Shown piece after piece: positions 13,481 through 25,364 of a DNA stretch of 64,000 nucleotides. Positions within the stretch are counted from its first letter, which is position 1. Each line of letters begins with the position of its first letter. Location: assembly GCF_019578655.1 (NCBI RefSeq), contig NC_063264.1, positions 25,567,688 to 25,631,687 on the forward strand. The letters run 5' to 3'. The notes beneath the pieces are model-generated. The model was not told the DNA's origin and did not search any database. It worked only from the letters and a program-made list of their open reading frames with translations. Both the position numbers and the translations under genes were made by a program. This DNA is from Ricinus communis. Lineage: Eukaryota; Streptophyta; Magnoliopsida; Malpighiales; Euphorbiaceae.

Positions 13481-14590
13481 ACTACTCTCCTTTCAAGCTA
13501 TAAACATAGGTCAAAACAAATAACAAAAATCTCATGCAATTTTTAACTCTTTTGTTTATACCCAAATGAACAAATTGGCATCACATGCACACACAAGTGA
13601 AGAACCATTAAGCATCCTCATTTGGTTATACTATTTTTTAACTTTACATTGGATTACGTCAAGTTATAGTATTTTCTAAGTTCAAAACTGAATCCAACCC
13701 ATTTTTATTTGATTTTGATCATTTTCAAACCATCTTCTAACAAGACAGTTTAAACCCAATATATTTTTTTCAGTTTTTATCGGATCTTTCAAGTTGGTCG
13801 AGTTACCAGTTCGATTTTAAACATTCCTACAAGAAAATAATGTAATTCACAGCGAAAGGATAGAGCACTATAAAAGAAGTAGATATACTGTGAACTTAGT
13901 GATTATCGCTTAATCCATATTCTTAGCATAATCTTTTTAACCCAATGAATAAAATTTATATAATTTTTTTTATCTAGTATCAAGAGTTAGTCTAACTAAT
14001 TTAGAGCATGTTGGGTAGGATCCTTGCGGATAGTAAAACACTACTTCAAGAGTCTTATTCTAAATTACTCTAACTAGTCTAAAGCGTGCCTAGTAGGACT
14101 TCTGTAGATTGAAAATTACTACCTCAAGAGTTTTAGCACAACTGCATACCGAAATCTCGAACTTGAGATTTTTGTTAAGCTAGAAAAGACCTTTATCATA
14201 TCATCTACATGCTCATAGGTTATATAATGGCATAAAAAATAATTGGGCCCCTGAATTTCAACTTTTTGTAATTAAGCCCTGTTAACATTGAATTTCAACT
14301 TTTTTTGTAATTAAGTCCTGTTAACACTGAATTTTCGAACCAAAATTTTTATAAGCTCGATGATAAAATATTTTAGTTGGTGAATGTTTTTAAAAAAGGA
14401 ATTTATGTGAAAGTTTGAGAAAATACCCTGAGGATTGACCTTGATGACCCTCGAACGTGAAAACCGCATTTTACCTAAGCTGACAGGTTGAGCTTGCCCA
14501 AGCTCAGTCTAAGCTCACATGAGCTCAGGCTAAGCAAGCACAAGCTCAGGTCGGGTTCAAGGCCTCTCTTGCCTAGTACCATGTCCTTTT
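13481..14590. other. Intergenic DNA, short direct repeats
   Basis: No gene is supported. At about 14255-14335 the phrase GAATTTCAACTTTTT..GTAATTAAG.CCTGTTAACA occurs twice in tandem. At 14470-14550 several AAGCTCA/GAGCTCA words cluster in a repeat-like patch. Confidence 0.45.
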
Positions 14591-16120
14591 TAGACAGAAA
14601 ACTCATTAAATGACGTGGCACAACTCCGGCAGTCCGTTTCCAACCCTACAACCTATCATAACCCTTAATTTCCATAAACCTAACCAACCTACATATAAAA
14701 TCATTTTTCCTCCTTTCAAAACCTTACAGGCACACTCATACACACTTTTAAACCTTAGCCACCTTCTCCTTTCTTTTCTCCTACCTTTCTATATTATTAC
14801 AAAAATTTATATTATTAATAAAGTTTCATAAATATATAAAATTTAATTTTATATTTTCATTAATATATGAGAAGTTGAAGACTTTTTTTAGTCTATTTGA
14901 ATCTCTTGGCTTGAGTAGCTACTTTTAATTGTAAATATTTTTATTAATTTATAAAAATCTCTTTATCAAAATGAGAAAGAAGTTGAATTTAATTATAATA
15001 AAGAAATAATTTTGATATTTTATTTATTAGGATAATTGAAATAACTATTAAAACTTATTAGTACTGAGATTTGAATTTATTAACTAAATAATTGCATGCA
15101 TATTTATAACTACATGAGAAATTTGAAATAAATCACCAACTTGCAAATTAACATCCTTTATGAAAAATCAAAATTTCAATAAATATTTAATGAAGTATAA
15201 AATATAAAATATAAAAAATATAAAATAACTTAGAATAAAATTTAAAAAATCTAAAATATATTAATACTTATGTAATATCATGCTCTAAAATTAATATTAT
15301 TGATAATTAATATATTTTATTGTAATTTTATATTATGGTGGACAATATATGAGTTATAATTAATATTATTGATAATTGATATATTTTATTATAACTTTAT
15401 GTTATGGTGGATAATATACAAATTTTATAACGATAATGATAACTAATTTTATAAGAACATATATCAAATAGAAAATATGACAAAAATAGAAAAAAAAAAG
15501 ATTGAAAGAAAAAATGATAAGTCAAGGTTTAACATCCATTAGTGCTATATTAGATTTTTAATGAAAAAAATGTTTGATGAAAGAAAAATTCAAATAGAGT
15601 TAGTCCTGTTATATTATCCTTATTAGGATTATTAATTTCAATATTATTATACTATTTTATTGAATTAATATACTTTTATAATATATGTGAATCTTCAGTT
15701 TTCTTTAATAATATAATAAATTTATTTTTTACTAGCTATAAAAATAATTAATATAAGTTATGAGCTATAAAATGGTTTATTTGTAGATGAATTTACTATA
15801 TAAAAGAATTTTATAGTTATTTTAACACTAGAAATGTTTATAATGCTAAATTTAAAAAAATATATTATTTTATTTTCTGAGTGATCACGAGACAAATAGT
15901 TAATGTTCACGTGCAATACATGTGACCACCATGCATTAATCATTTATTTCACACTTTGATTTATTTCTGTATGCAACGGTCATGATAATGAAATTATGCA
16001 TTTTGATTATCTGTTTTCTTGATGTTTTGGAATATTTAAATTTGCATCATTTAAATGAAGTATTTCCATGTCTGTTACCTATAAATAGAATGTTCTCAAT
16101 TTCATTTTCCATTTTCATCA
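14591..16120. other. AT-rich intergenic DNA with a 69-bp tandem duplication
   Basis: No gene is supported. At 15291-15420 a unit of about 69 bp (TTAATATTATTGATAATTAA through TATGGTGGACAATATAT) is present twice head to tail with a few substitutions. Confidence 0.5.
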
Positions 16121-16329
16121 GTAATGTAATATCCTAATCTCTTAAAAGATCTATACTTTCATATTTACCAAATGTGATCTTTGAGATTGGAGATGACTTC
16201 TTGTATTTTAGTATCTTGTTTGAACTTCATTCAGACAAGGGAATAAAATGAGGCTCAAAATGTATGTGGATTAGCCATGAGAATACAACAGACAAGTGCT
16301 GTTTGATTTTATTTGAGCTAAATGATGTA

Positions 16330-16520
16330 CGTTGCAGGTGCAAGTCCCAGAATCACTAACAAAATTCAAATTAAAGAAGAGTTCCTCTGCCAAAAAGGCA
16401 TGGCAGAAGAATAATTCCAGGTTGCAGCAAAAGCAGGATGTGATCTCAGATTGAAATGGTTACAAGGAATTGAGGAGGAAGAGACACAGGCTTCTTAACG
16501 AGCAGCTTTAGAGATCTCTC
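16330..16520 (+). pseudogene. Possible exon-like fragment, not recognised
   Basis: After an acceptor-like TTGCAG at 16333-16338, the frame reads VQVPESLTKFKLKKSSSAKK and continues with a basic stretch (AWQKNNSRLQQKQDVISD) to a stop. It then continues with KELRRKRHRLLNEQL before another stop. The lysine/arginine-rich composition and better base balance than the surroundings suggest a decayed exon. I do not recognise the family, and no intact flanking exons were found. It could also be chance. Confidence 0.25.
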
Positions 16521-17099
16521 ATGAAGCTTAGACTGGTAAGCCATCAAACAATATGTCTAAGCTTAAGTCTACTAAGTTAAAAGGTAACTGCAGCAGTTCA
16601 GTAATCTTATTGATGCATTAACAGTGTAGGGATGGCAATTAGTTCATTGGTCTTAGGTTCTAAAAGGGATCAAATCTTCGGGTTTTAGGTTCAAAAATAA
16701 TCAAAATACAGATTTTCGATTATTGAGTTGCATAAACTTGGTGGCAGCTCTGATGTAAGAAAGTTAATGTATTTGTTTTCTGCCTTTTCCTTTGGCTAAA
16801 AGGGCTACATTGTTGTAAATGACAAATTGTTATAAACTGGAGAAATCTTGTCCATCTTATACATTTCATTTATAAATGAGATTGTTTTATTTTCATAAGC
16901 TTTATCATAACATATTAAAAAACATAAAAGGAAGCAAGTACCATATTTCTCTCTGGCATCTATTCATAATCTTTTACATGTTAATAATTTTCTATTCTGT
17001 AAGTTACAATAATCCAAGATCTCAGAATTGCTACCAAGATCTCTGGCATCTACAAGTTCTGAAATTCCTTTTAATTTCCCAGGTTGTACTTTTCTTACA

Positions 17100-17888
17100 T
17101 TACAGTTTTGACAGAGTCTTGATCTCCTCCACATCCTTATCCAACTTAGATTCCTCCAAAACTTCACTCAGGAGCACCATCCTATTCTTCCCATATACAT
17201 CACCATTCCACTTTCTCTTCAGCAGCTCTTCTCCCAGCCTAACTGCTGCATCAACAGTCGCCTCAGCGCTATCGTGCGCAGAGTGCACAATCCCTCTCGC
17301 CGTCGCCATCTCTGCTGTTAGTTTCGCAGCCTTCAGGATAACCTCCTGCCTGACAATAGCATCCCCGATTTTGCACTTGAATAACACCATGAACTGGTGA
17401 GGAATGACAAGCTCAATGTCCATCTCACTCATGTAGAGAAACCCTCTGTCTTTCCTCATGAGTATAAAGTCATGGCTCAAAGCTAAGATCATTCCCCCTG
17501 CCGAAGCATGACCTGTGACTGCAGCTATTGTTGGCATGGGAAGGGAGATTAGTTCTGATACAAGCAACTGAAGTGCTGAACACATTAGTTTGAAACGTTG
17601 CTGACAGGATTGTGCCCATGCCAGATCAAGACCATTGGAAAAGAACTTTCCCTGGGCTGTGGTGATAAGAACTGAGGAAGGGGAGGTTGACTTAGCACAC
17701 ACTGTGCGCAGGGCTGATCGGATGGAGTCGATAAGATCCGGGTTCAGCCGGTGTTCGCCTGAGCCGGTAAGGGTGAGGATGAAGATGTTGCCTTTCTTCT
17801 CTAAGGTGCATATTTCTTTTTTCTCCCCAATCAGGTCCATAAGAAAGCAACAAACACAAGAAAGAAAGAGATGTCCACCGTCCAACAT
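17100..17888 (-). CDS. Peroxisomal enoyl-CoA delta-isomerase / hydratase-like protein
   Basis: A single-exon crotonase-superfamily protein, 262 aa in the longest frame. The second Met (codon 17, 17838-17840; MDLIGEKKEICTLEKKGN) fits the usual plant start near 'CTLEKRG' better and would give 246 aa; the extra N-terminus is hydrophobic and unusual. Residues below count from the first Met. GKFFSNGLDLAWAQ (80-93) and GHASAGGMILALSHDF (126-141) form the CoA/oxyanion-hole loops. YMSEMDI (152-158) supplies Glu155, aligned with the family's catalytic Glu. The C-terminus is SKL, a canonical PTS1 peroxisome signal. The expected role is shifting the double bond of 3-enoyl-CoA during beta-oxidation of unsaturated fatty acids. 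One oddity: the Gly normally following MSEVDI is Glu159 here. A repeat element begins 31 bp upstream of the first Met. Confidence 0.85.
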   Translation of the reverse strand: MLDGGHLFLSCVCCFLMDLIGEKKEICTLEKKGNIFILTLTGSGEHRLNPDLIDSIRSALRTVCAKSTSPSSVLITTAQGKFFSNGLDLAWAQSCQQRFKLMCSALQLLVSELISLPMPTIAAVTGHASAGGMILALSHDFILMRKDRGFLYMSEMDIELVIPHQFMVLFKCKIGDAIVRQEVILKAAKLTAEMATARGIVHSAHDSAEATVDAAVRLGEELLKRKWNGDVYGKNRMVLLSEVLEESKLDKDVEEIKTLSKL

Positions 17889-17919
17889 TACAAGGCATAG
17901 TGATAGAATAACCTAGAAA

Positions 17920-18763
17920 CGCTAAAGTGTCAATTTACCCCCTGAAACTTAAAGTCGATACGCAATTCAGTGAGATTTTACCTTTTTGACCAATTTGACT
18001 AGCTACTTGATAAAAGCAGCCAATTCAGTCCAATTAAAGTATTTAATTCATAAAATAAATTCAATTTAGTCCTTAAACTTTACACTAAATGTCAAACTAT
18101 ATAAAAATGAATTTGTATTGAGTTAGAGTGAAACTATTTAATTTTAACATAATTTAACCCTAATATCCAACAAAAATAATTAAATAATATTTTTCATTAA
18201 AATTTTTTAACTAAAGAATCATATAAGATTATGCATTTTATATAATTAGATTATTAGTAATATTAAATCTTATTTTCTAATTAATATAATAACTTAGTAA
18301 ATTTCTTAGTCTCAGACTCTATGCAAATCATGATTCGGTGAGTACACTGTAAAGTGAGTCATTGGACCGATGGTGATTAGTTGTACGACCATTGGATCTT
18401 ATAAATAAGAATTAATATTTTAAAATTTGTATAATTTAATAATACCAAAAATTATTCTAAATATTTTCATTATAACTTTTAAAGCTATTATATAATAATT
18501 TTCATAATGCTAATTAATTTTGATAAATATAATAATGTGTCACAATTTTAATTATTAAATATTAATTACCATAAATGATAATCATTTTTATTAGACATTA
18601 AAATTAAATAATTTTATCTAAATCAATAAAATACATTTTTATAAAATCTGATTTAAATAAAATTATTTAATTAACCACTTTTGATAAGTTGGTGAAAAGA
18701 TTTGCAGGACAGCTAAAATGTGAGTGAATTACTTATTGACTTCAAACTTAAGGAGGCAAACTC
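17920..18763. mobile_element. Inverted-repeat element (MITE) abutting the isomerase start
   Basis: The left end (GTCAATTTACCCCCTGAAAC, then TTAAAGTCGATACG-CAATTCA) is matched by the reverse complement of the right end (GTGAGTTTGCCTCCTTAAGT, then TTGAAGTCAATAAG-TAATTCA). Inverted similarity covers about 55-60 bp per side. The 9-bp sequence ACCTAGAAA occurs at 17911-17919 and 18764-18772 and may be the target duplication. The fit of the outermost bases is imperfect, so the exact ends are uncertain. The interior is AT-rich and non-coding. Confidence 0.6.
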
Positions 18764-18772
18764 ACCTAGAAA

Positions 18773-19591
18773 AAAGAAACTCAATTGGAGCAGCCTATTT
18801 CACCAGCCTCATTACTCCAAAAAGAATTTAGAAAGCATTTTCTCCACAATATTATACGGAACTTATATATTATCAACTTAATTAAAAATAGAGAAAATTA
18901 TACCAGATATGGTTTTTTTTTAATTATTTATATGGTAATTCAATTTTTTTTAAGAATTATAAATTGTTATTTCCATTTTTACGGTTTATTATATTTCTTC
19001 TTTCTTCTTTTATTCTTTTTGTACTCCATCCTACATAACGATCATCATCATCATTGAAACTCCGATTGAGACGAGTCGATTGAGATTAAAATGAGTCTTT
19101 ATTGTTTTTGAAAAAGAGATAATAGATCTTCAAAAATTTCGACAACTAAAATTTCTCTCTTTATTTTCTCTCTCTTTTGTCATATTTTACTTCTCCAAAC
19201 CATTGGTAAGAGAGATGGTCTTCTCCTTCTCTTTCTATAGACACCAACCATGTCTTCTAACTCCATTTAAAATATCATTTATCATTTTTATAAAATAATG
19301 AATATAGTAGAAAATAATAAAGCCCTTTCTATTTTTGTCTTTCAACCAACAGATAACCACTTTGTCCTTTTAATTCTTCATTCCCCTTTCTAGAATCTTT
19401 TGTACTTATCTTATTTATAACTCTTTCCTCACAATACTTCTAGGTCATTCCTTTTAATCCCCACTTAACTTATTAATTTATCATTTTAATCTCACTCATC
19501 TTAAATATTAGATTAATCAATTACTTATTTAATTTAATCATCTTGATCCACTAAAAATTTAAATTATTCTATTATTATTATTATTATTATT
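18773..19591. other. AT-rich intergenic DNA
   Basis: No gene is supported. A (TTA)n microsatellite ends the stretch at about 19568-19591, directly at the CACTA terminus. Confidence 0.5.
19568..19591. repeat. (TTA)n microsatellite
   Basis: About eight ATT/TTA units end exactly where the CACTA terminus starts. Confidence 0.85.
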
Positions 19592-20714
19592 CACTATAAA
19601 AAAACTATATTTTACTACGGAAAATGTCGTCGTGAATTAGGACTAGCGTCAATAATTGAAGATAGCGATAACTATTCGTCGTTGCTAAAAAAGATGTTAC
19701 AAAAATAGTGATGATATATGCATTTGTCGATAAATATTGCTATAGTAAAGTCGTTGTAATTCCATCGCTAATAGCATAGCCAAAGTGGTTGCGTACGTCG
19801 TGCAGGCATTGTTGAGAAACCGTCAATAAATATATTCGTCTCTATGTTGTCGATAAAACTATTCTATTTTTTCAAGATTATTATGTCATTACTAACTTGT
19901 CGCTATAAGTCTGTAGCTATACCATTGATAATTATTTAAAAATAATCTTTTAATTAAATAATTATCCATTGCTAATCCCTTGCTATTTTGATTTTATATT
20001 TTTTCGTCGCTAAATACATAATTTTATATTTTTTTATAATTCTTGATAATTAATTAGAATATAATATTAATTATAATTTACTAATTAATATATGAAAATT
20101 AGAATTAAAATTAATAAAAATATAAAATAAAATTAATTATATATAACAATATTTAATAAAACTAATTAATTATAAATAAAAATATTATAATATACAATAT
20201 ATATAAAATAAACTGCTAAGTGTCTAATGAGAGACAATGAAGGAGGAGGAGTCTTCCTGATCGCATCGTTAGCTGGAGGATCGGGTGCACCAGTGCTAAA
20301 AGCACTAGTTGGTGTAGCAAGCGCAAGTGGTGGAACAATGCTAGGACAAAACATGGGTACCATGTGATGCATCATTTGCTCAAGCTTTGCTATTCAAGCG
20401 TCGTACTCTTAGTCCACTCCGCTTGGAGCTTGCACTTGAGTGCCTCCCACGATTAATAAGAAGAAGTGCCACTGGAATTACCAGAGCCATGGGGCTGGAT
20501 GAAGGTGTGCTCCTCTCGCCTTAGGCTGTAAATAAGATGCTTCTTCTCACCACCGATGACGTCGATGAACAACTGTGACATATCAATTGGTGGAGGTCCG
20601 GAAGAATCCTCATCGGGCTGAGATGCAACAACTGCCTATGTCTCCACAAGAACCTATAAGTTGCAAATAAAATTAATTATATACAAAATTAAATCTAGAT
20701 ATTGTGAATAATTA
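19592..20714. mobile_element. CACTA (En/Spm-like) transposon, left portion
   Basis: It starts CACTATAAAAAAACTATA, close to the CACTACAAGAAAA terminus of plant CACTA elements. The start is followed by many subterminal GTCGCTA/GTCGTTGCTAAA words (19627-20010). Farther in lies transposase coding on the minus strand. The element is interrupted at 20714 by a solo LTR and resumes at 23552. The opposite terminus was not found, so the element is presumably truncated. Confidence 0.65.
20225..20655 (-). pseudogene. CACTA transposase C-terminal exon (plant Transposase_24 type)
   Basis: On the minus strand 20655 to about 20450 reads VVASQPDEDSSGPPPIDMSQ followed by LFIDVIGGEKKHLIYSL, RREEHTFIQPHGSG and a stop. 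The LFxDVxGGEKKxxxYxLG wording is characteristic of the C-terminal part of plant PttA/En/Spm transposases (Transposase_24). Further frame breaks follow towards 20225. It is not expected to give a working transposase. The missing upstream exon continues beyond the inserted solo LTR, at 23570-23880. Confidence 0.65.
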
Positions 20715-21426
20715 TGTAACACTTGGAATTTTTATATATTTAATAATGAGTTTTTATTTAAGTTAATTTTAGCTTCATTATTATTGGGTTTAATTTGAAA
20801 TGATTTAATGAAAAATTTAATATTAATCAAATAAATGAGTTATTTTCTATACCCAATTAGTTTGAAATTTTAAGAAATTATTCAAGTAAAATATTTGAGA
20901 AATGATTATATTTTGGTTATTCAAAATTTTCCCAAATGCATATTTATATAAGTAAAATTATATATTGAAAAATTTTGGAAGAAATTATAAAGGATGTTTT
21001 TATAAAAGAATTTTGAGAAAATTGATATTATAATTGATTAGTAGTATTAAATTTTAAGTTGGAAATTGATTATTTAATTTAATTGTGTGTTAGGACTAAA
21101 TTGGAAATTTATTTTGGAATAAGGATTGAAAGTATAATGTTATTTTTATGGGGTTTTAATGGAAATTTGTGAGCTTGGTATTTTTGTAAATAAATATGTC
21201 GGTCAGGGGTATTTTTGTAATTGTGTATTTTCAATAATTCAGATTTGGCCCAAATTAATTAGTTAAGGGCTTAATTGAAAGGCTAAAGGAAAATTTAGGG
21301 GTTAAATTGGAATTTTGCTGGATGGAACTGTAAGTAATTAAGAAAGTTGAGGGACCAATTGTAATAAGGAAAAGTTCGGGGGCCTAATGTCTATATTGAA
21401 AGGAAAGAAAATCGGGGAAGAAGAAA

Positions 21427-21429
<3 letters not shown>

Positions 21430-21467
<38 letters not shown>
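21430..21467. repeat. (GA)n microsatellite
   Basis: About 19 uninterrupted GA units in the LTR. The equivalent place in the other LTR copies holds a shorter purine run. Confidence 0.95.
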
Positions 21468-21472
<5 letters not shown>

Positions 21473-22780
21473 GGCGAGCTCGGGCGGAAGGCAATGGCCC
21501 CGTGGAGGCGGAATCGCGACGTGTGGCGGCCGTTCGGCGGTCTTTCCGGCCGATCTCGGTGGCGATCAGCTTCCCTTGGAGAGAGCTTCCTTTTGGCGGC
21601 AGCGGCGTCAGTTTTGGTGGCCGCAGGAGAGAGTTCTGGCGAAGTGGTGGCAGCCGTGTTTTCTGGTTTTTCCGGCGAGCTCCGGCGGAGGATGGACGAT
21701 CGGAGGACGTATCCCGACTCTCCTCAGCTCAAGCTTCGCGATGGCACTGGTTTCGTGGCAATCGGGCTCCGTTTGCAAATCGACGGCCGTGATCGTCCGT
21801 AAATTTCTCCGGATGATCGGGTGTCAGATCGAAAAATCGGAAGCGGGGATCGTCATCAGCGCGTCGTTGTGAGTCCGATGGTGTGTCCAGATCGTCGATC
21901 GGACTCCGGCGGCCGGAGGCGAGTCGACCGAGCGTCTCGGTAATTTTCTCTGGCCGTTGATCTTGGAAATCCTTTGATTTTAAATTTGTGTTTATTGGGT
22001 TATATTGAGTATTTGATGATATTTGTGAGTCATAAATAATTGTCTGTCAGTTTGCTTGCCTCGTATTTTGTGCTGTGTGGCGGAGTCGGGAAATAGTGAA
22101 GTTTGGGGACTCGACTCCCGTTGTTTAAATTGTTGGATATTTGAAGTGTTCTTCTGGCAGTTCCTGGATCCGTTTTTACTGGGGGTAATGTTCGTGTTGT
22201 AGGGGAGGTTCTGCCGGATTTTCGGTAGAATTCTCCCGAGTCGAGATTCTTAAACAGTCAGTCCTAGGAGTCTAGACCCAGGATTAATGATCGATTGTCT
22301 CAGCGTTTTGATAAATTGTTTTCCGTGATTAGATGATCTGTCTGTTCGGCTCGCTCCAACTGAGGCACCGGAGCAGAGCTAGGAGGTCGCCCAATTCTGT
22401 GAGTTAAAGTCATTTAATCATTGCACTATTGCTAAGTTTAATTTTAATATGCTATTTTGGAAGTTTATTAGTATCGCAATGTTAATAATTTTACTGGATT
22501 ATTAATTAATGAAGATAATATAAGTATTATTATAGTAATGTTATAATAATACCAAATATAGTCAGTTTTCCACATGAGTTGCCTGATGTCTTACTCTTAA
22601 TTGTTAATTATTATTTTGATATAGTTGAATGATTTCATTATACAATGATATTTATTATATGTGATGATTTCGATTTGGGGATGTGGCTTTCGTAGAACAT
22701 GCCGCCTGATGGGTTACATCAGGACCGCGTGTGCACCGGTAATGATCATGGACATGTAATCAGATTTTTTATGGGTTTGC

Positions 22781-22932
22781 CCTGGTCGAGCATGGCTCTC
22801 TGGGCTGATTTGTGTAAATTGTCGGAGGTAAGGTCCTTGGTCGAGCATTGCTCTCGGGGCGTCGGCTTATTTGGATACTTAAGTGACCAGACTGGAAGTA
22901 AGGTCCCTGGTTGAGCATTGCTCTCGGGGCGC
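22781..22932 (+). repeat. GAGC-nnn-GCTC dyad repeats in solo LTR 2
   Basis: Three units lie at about 22783, 22839 and 22909 with centres ATG, ATT and ATT. The following base run is TCTGGGC or TCGGGGC. They are homologous to the array at 12599-12840. Confidence 0.75.
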
Positions 22933-23569
22933 CAGTCTTATTGGATTAAGAGAGCCAAAATGGCTGTTAGAATTTGGGGTTAGGGTTCTACTGAGCCACT
23001 CGTCCCGTAAAAGTAAAAATATATTTTTATTTATTCATTTATTTATTTATTATGGTATGATTATAATATGGATTGTATTTACGTGCATGGTTGATGTATT
23101 GATTTGAATAATCTATGTTTTCTGAGAAGAATGCAATAGTTCCCAGATTATTTGATTTTAACTCACTCTCGAGACTGACAGTCTCATTTGTACTGTTTTT
23201 CATATTCGTGACTGTTAGTCCTCTCGCGACTCTTATTCAGTAATCCGACTCCTTCATCATCGGGTGATGTATTTGATTTGGTATGTAAATTGGTAAATCT
23301 TAGATTCTCCGCAGTAGTAATAGTAGATGTATCAGTTGTAAATTTTCGAGTTTCGAGGTCTCGCCTAGTTTTTCCGGCAATCAAGTATTTATGTAGAATG
23401 TAGCTGTTAAGATAAATTGTGGCTTTAATAATATTAATTTGAGATGAGATTTGTTTAAATCAGTGAGTGTCAGGCTTACTACGGGTTTCGGTGGCCTTAA
23501 GCCTACCCATTCCCTAGTGCCGGTCACGGCCCCACGGGTGGGGTCGTGACAAATTATAATTTATTTATA

Positions 23570-23880
23570 AGTCTAGAAGTAACTTAAAATGATCTGCTAG
23601 GACTTGCATTTGACAAATTGCCCGTCAAACTTGTTGTACAACTGTTGGAACAACTTATAAGTGGTAGGCTCACGACCCAACTTAATGGCCTAAATAAAAG
23701 AAAAAGAACATATTAAATTTATTATAGGTAATAAATGGAATTAATACTTGTAACTAAATAATTGAAATTTTTCAATTTTTTATCAGCATCCATCTGTAGT
23801 CGATGGACGATCTCGACCCACCAGTGTGACGAGCAGGGCTGTACTAGGCTGGCAACTTAGCTAAGACAATTTTTATTTTA
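23570..23880 (-). pseudogene. CACTA transposase upstream exon fragments
   Basis: On the minus strand two exon-like stretches are visible. One (about 23880-23790) reads QPCSSHWWVEIVHRLQMDAD. The other (about 23690-23590) reads AIKLGREPTTYKLFQQLYNK then FDGQFVKCKS. The phrase LGREPTxxxLFxxxxxKxDGxFV is typical of plant En/Spm-type transposases just before the C-terminal exon seen at 20225-20655. The 2.8-kb solo LTR lies between them, probably within a former intron. Confidence 0.6.
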
Positions 23881-25339
23881 TATTAATCTTTTTTAATATT
23901 AATAGAATGGGCATGCTATTTGCAATTGAATAAAAATGATTTTTTAATTTCTTTAATTTCTCTAATTAAAAGAATTTAAAATATATTAGTGATTGAAACT
24001 TTATATGTGTTTAATTCTTCTAATATAATCTTAGTATCACAAAAAATAATAGAAAAATAAAGAATTAATTTTTATTGCACAAATTTTTTTAGTATAATAT
24101 TTATTTATAAATTATTATATATTAAATTCATCAATTAACATATAAATTATTTTTAAATTTATAAATTCATGAAATATAATTTATGAGTTTTAAGTATATG
24201 TACGATGAATTTATAGTTTATAATTGATTAATACTTTATCATTAACCTATGAATTTATAGGTTTTCTTTTAGTAAATTTTTAAACTATAATATATAAATC
24301 TCAGATATACGTGTAATGAACCTATAGTTTATAATTTATGAACTTTTTATTTTTAATCTACCAACCTATATTTTTATTTTTAATTTATGATTTTTATTAA
24401 TAAATTTGTGTTCATAATCTCTGATTGTATTTTATATTTTATAATGATGTATATAAAATTATTATTATTATTATTAAATTTTAAAAAATTAAAGTATTAT
24501 TATATAATTATAGAAAATGTTTACATTTAAAATTTATGAAATGAGATGTAATATAATTTAAATATGAATATATAGTAAAATGGAATCTAATTTTATATTT
24601 CATGAAAATCAAAATCGTTAATAAAGCTTCATGTATTTATAATATTTAATTTTAATATAAAGTGTTCTCTTATAAAAATACTAATATATTACTAAAAATA
24701 AATTTGATAATAATAAAAAGAATTATAAACATATTGAAAATATAAGATTAAAATAAAAAGTATAACAATAATTTATTAATAACAATTTATTATGATGGAA
24801 AATGAAGAAATGAATGTGGTAAAAAAATGCTATTTATAAAAAGTTAACAAAAAGAAATTTATCTCGCACGTGTATCTTACGCTCAGTGTGACAAACACCC
24901 ATCATCAAAACTATGGCATACTGAGAAAAAAGAACAATAATATATAACAAGCCTATGGACAAAAAGAAATTAAATTAAATTAAATTAAATAAAAAATTAT
25001 CACCTAAATAAAACATGTTCATCATGTTCCTAAGAAAAAGTGTTCAAATTTTCAACGGATTTTGAATAAATTGCACAAACAGTCTTTCAGATTTGGATAT
25101 AATAGCACGATCGTTTTTGATTTTTAATTTATATAAATAATTTTTTTTATTTTGATTTAAAAATAAAAAAAACTCTTTACTGCCTAATTTCATCTAAAAT
25201 ATAAATAAAAAATAAAATAAAATACCACGTGATTACGCGCACAAATAAGTCATTTATTTACAATATGTATAAGAGTTATTTATCGTACAAACCAATAATA
25301 TTAAAAAACATAGCAATTATTTAAAAAAAAAATTCTTTT
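23881..25339. repeat. AT-rich DNA including a dispersed repeat shared with 58425-58850
   Basis: No gene is supported. Within it, 24130-24450 (CTATAATATATAAATCTCAG, then ATATACGTGTAATGAACCTA and TAGTTTATAATTTATGAACT) closely resembles 58425-58850 in the same orientation. This indicates a dispersed repeat family of about 350-420 bp. It is non-coding and of unknown class. Confidence 0.55.
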
Positions 25340-25364
25340 CTTTTTATAGTGGAGATAGTCGCAC

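Larger units (their letters stand above)
20715..23551 (+). mobile_element. Solo LTR of the same family, nested in CACTA transposase; duplication AATTA
   Basis: It begins TGTAACACTTGGAA and ends GGTGGGGTCGTGACA. The exact 5-bp direct repeat AATTA lies at 20710-20714 and 23552-23556. It is collinear with the LTRs at 29070 and 33391, including the GC-rich core and the dyad repeats. A (GA)n run at 21430-21467 is expanded here relative to the other copies. Open frames at 21387-21872, 21494-21802 and 21502-21792 overlap one another in the core and are not treated as genes. No retroelement internal region is left. Confidence 0.9.

Noticed and set aside
17635..17916. Plus-strand open frame opposite the isomerase gene
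   Set aside because: Shadow of the minus-strand coding sequence; no domain.
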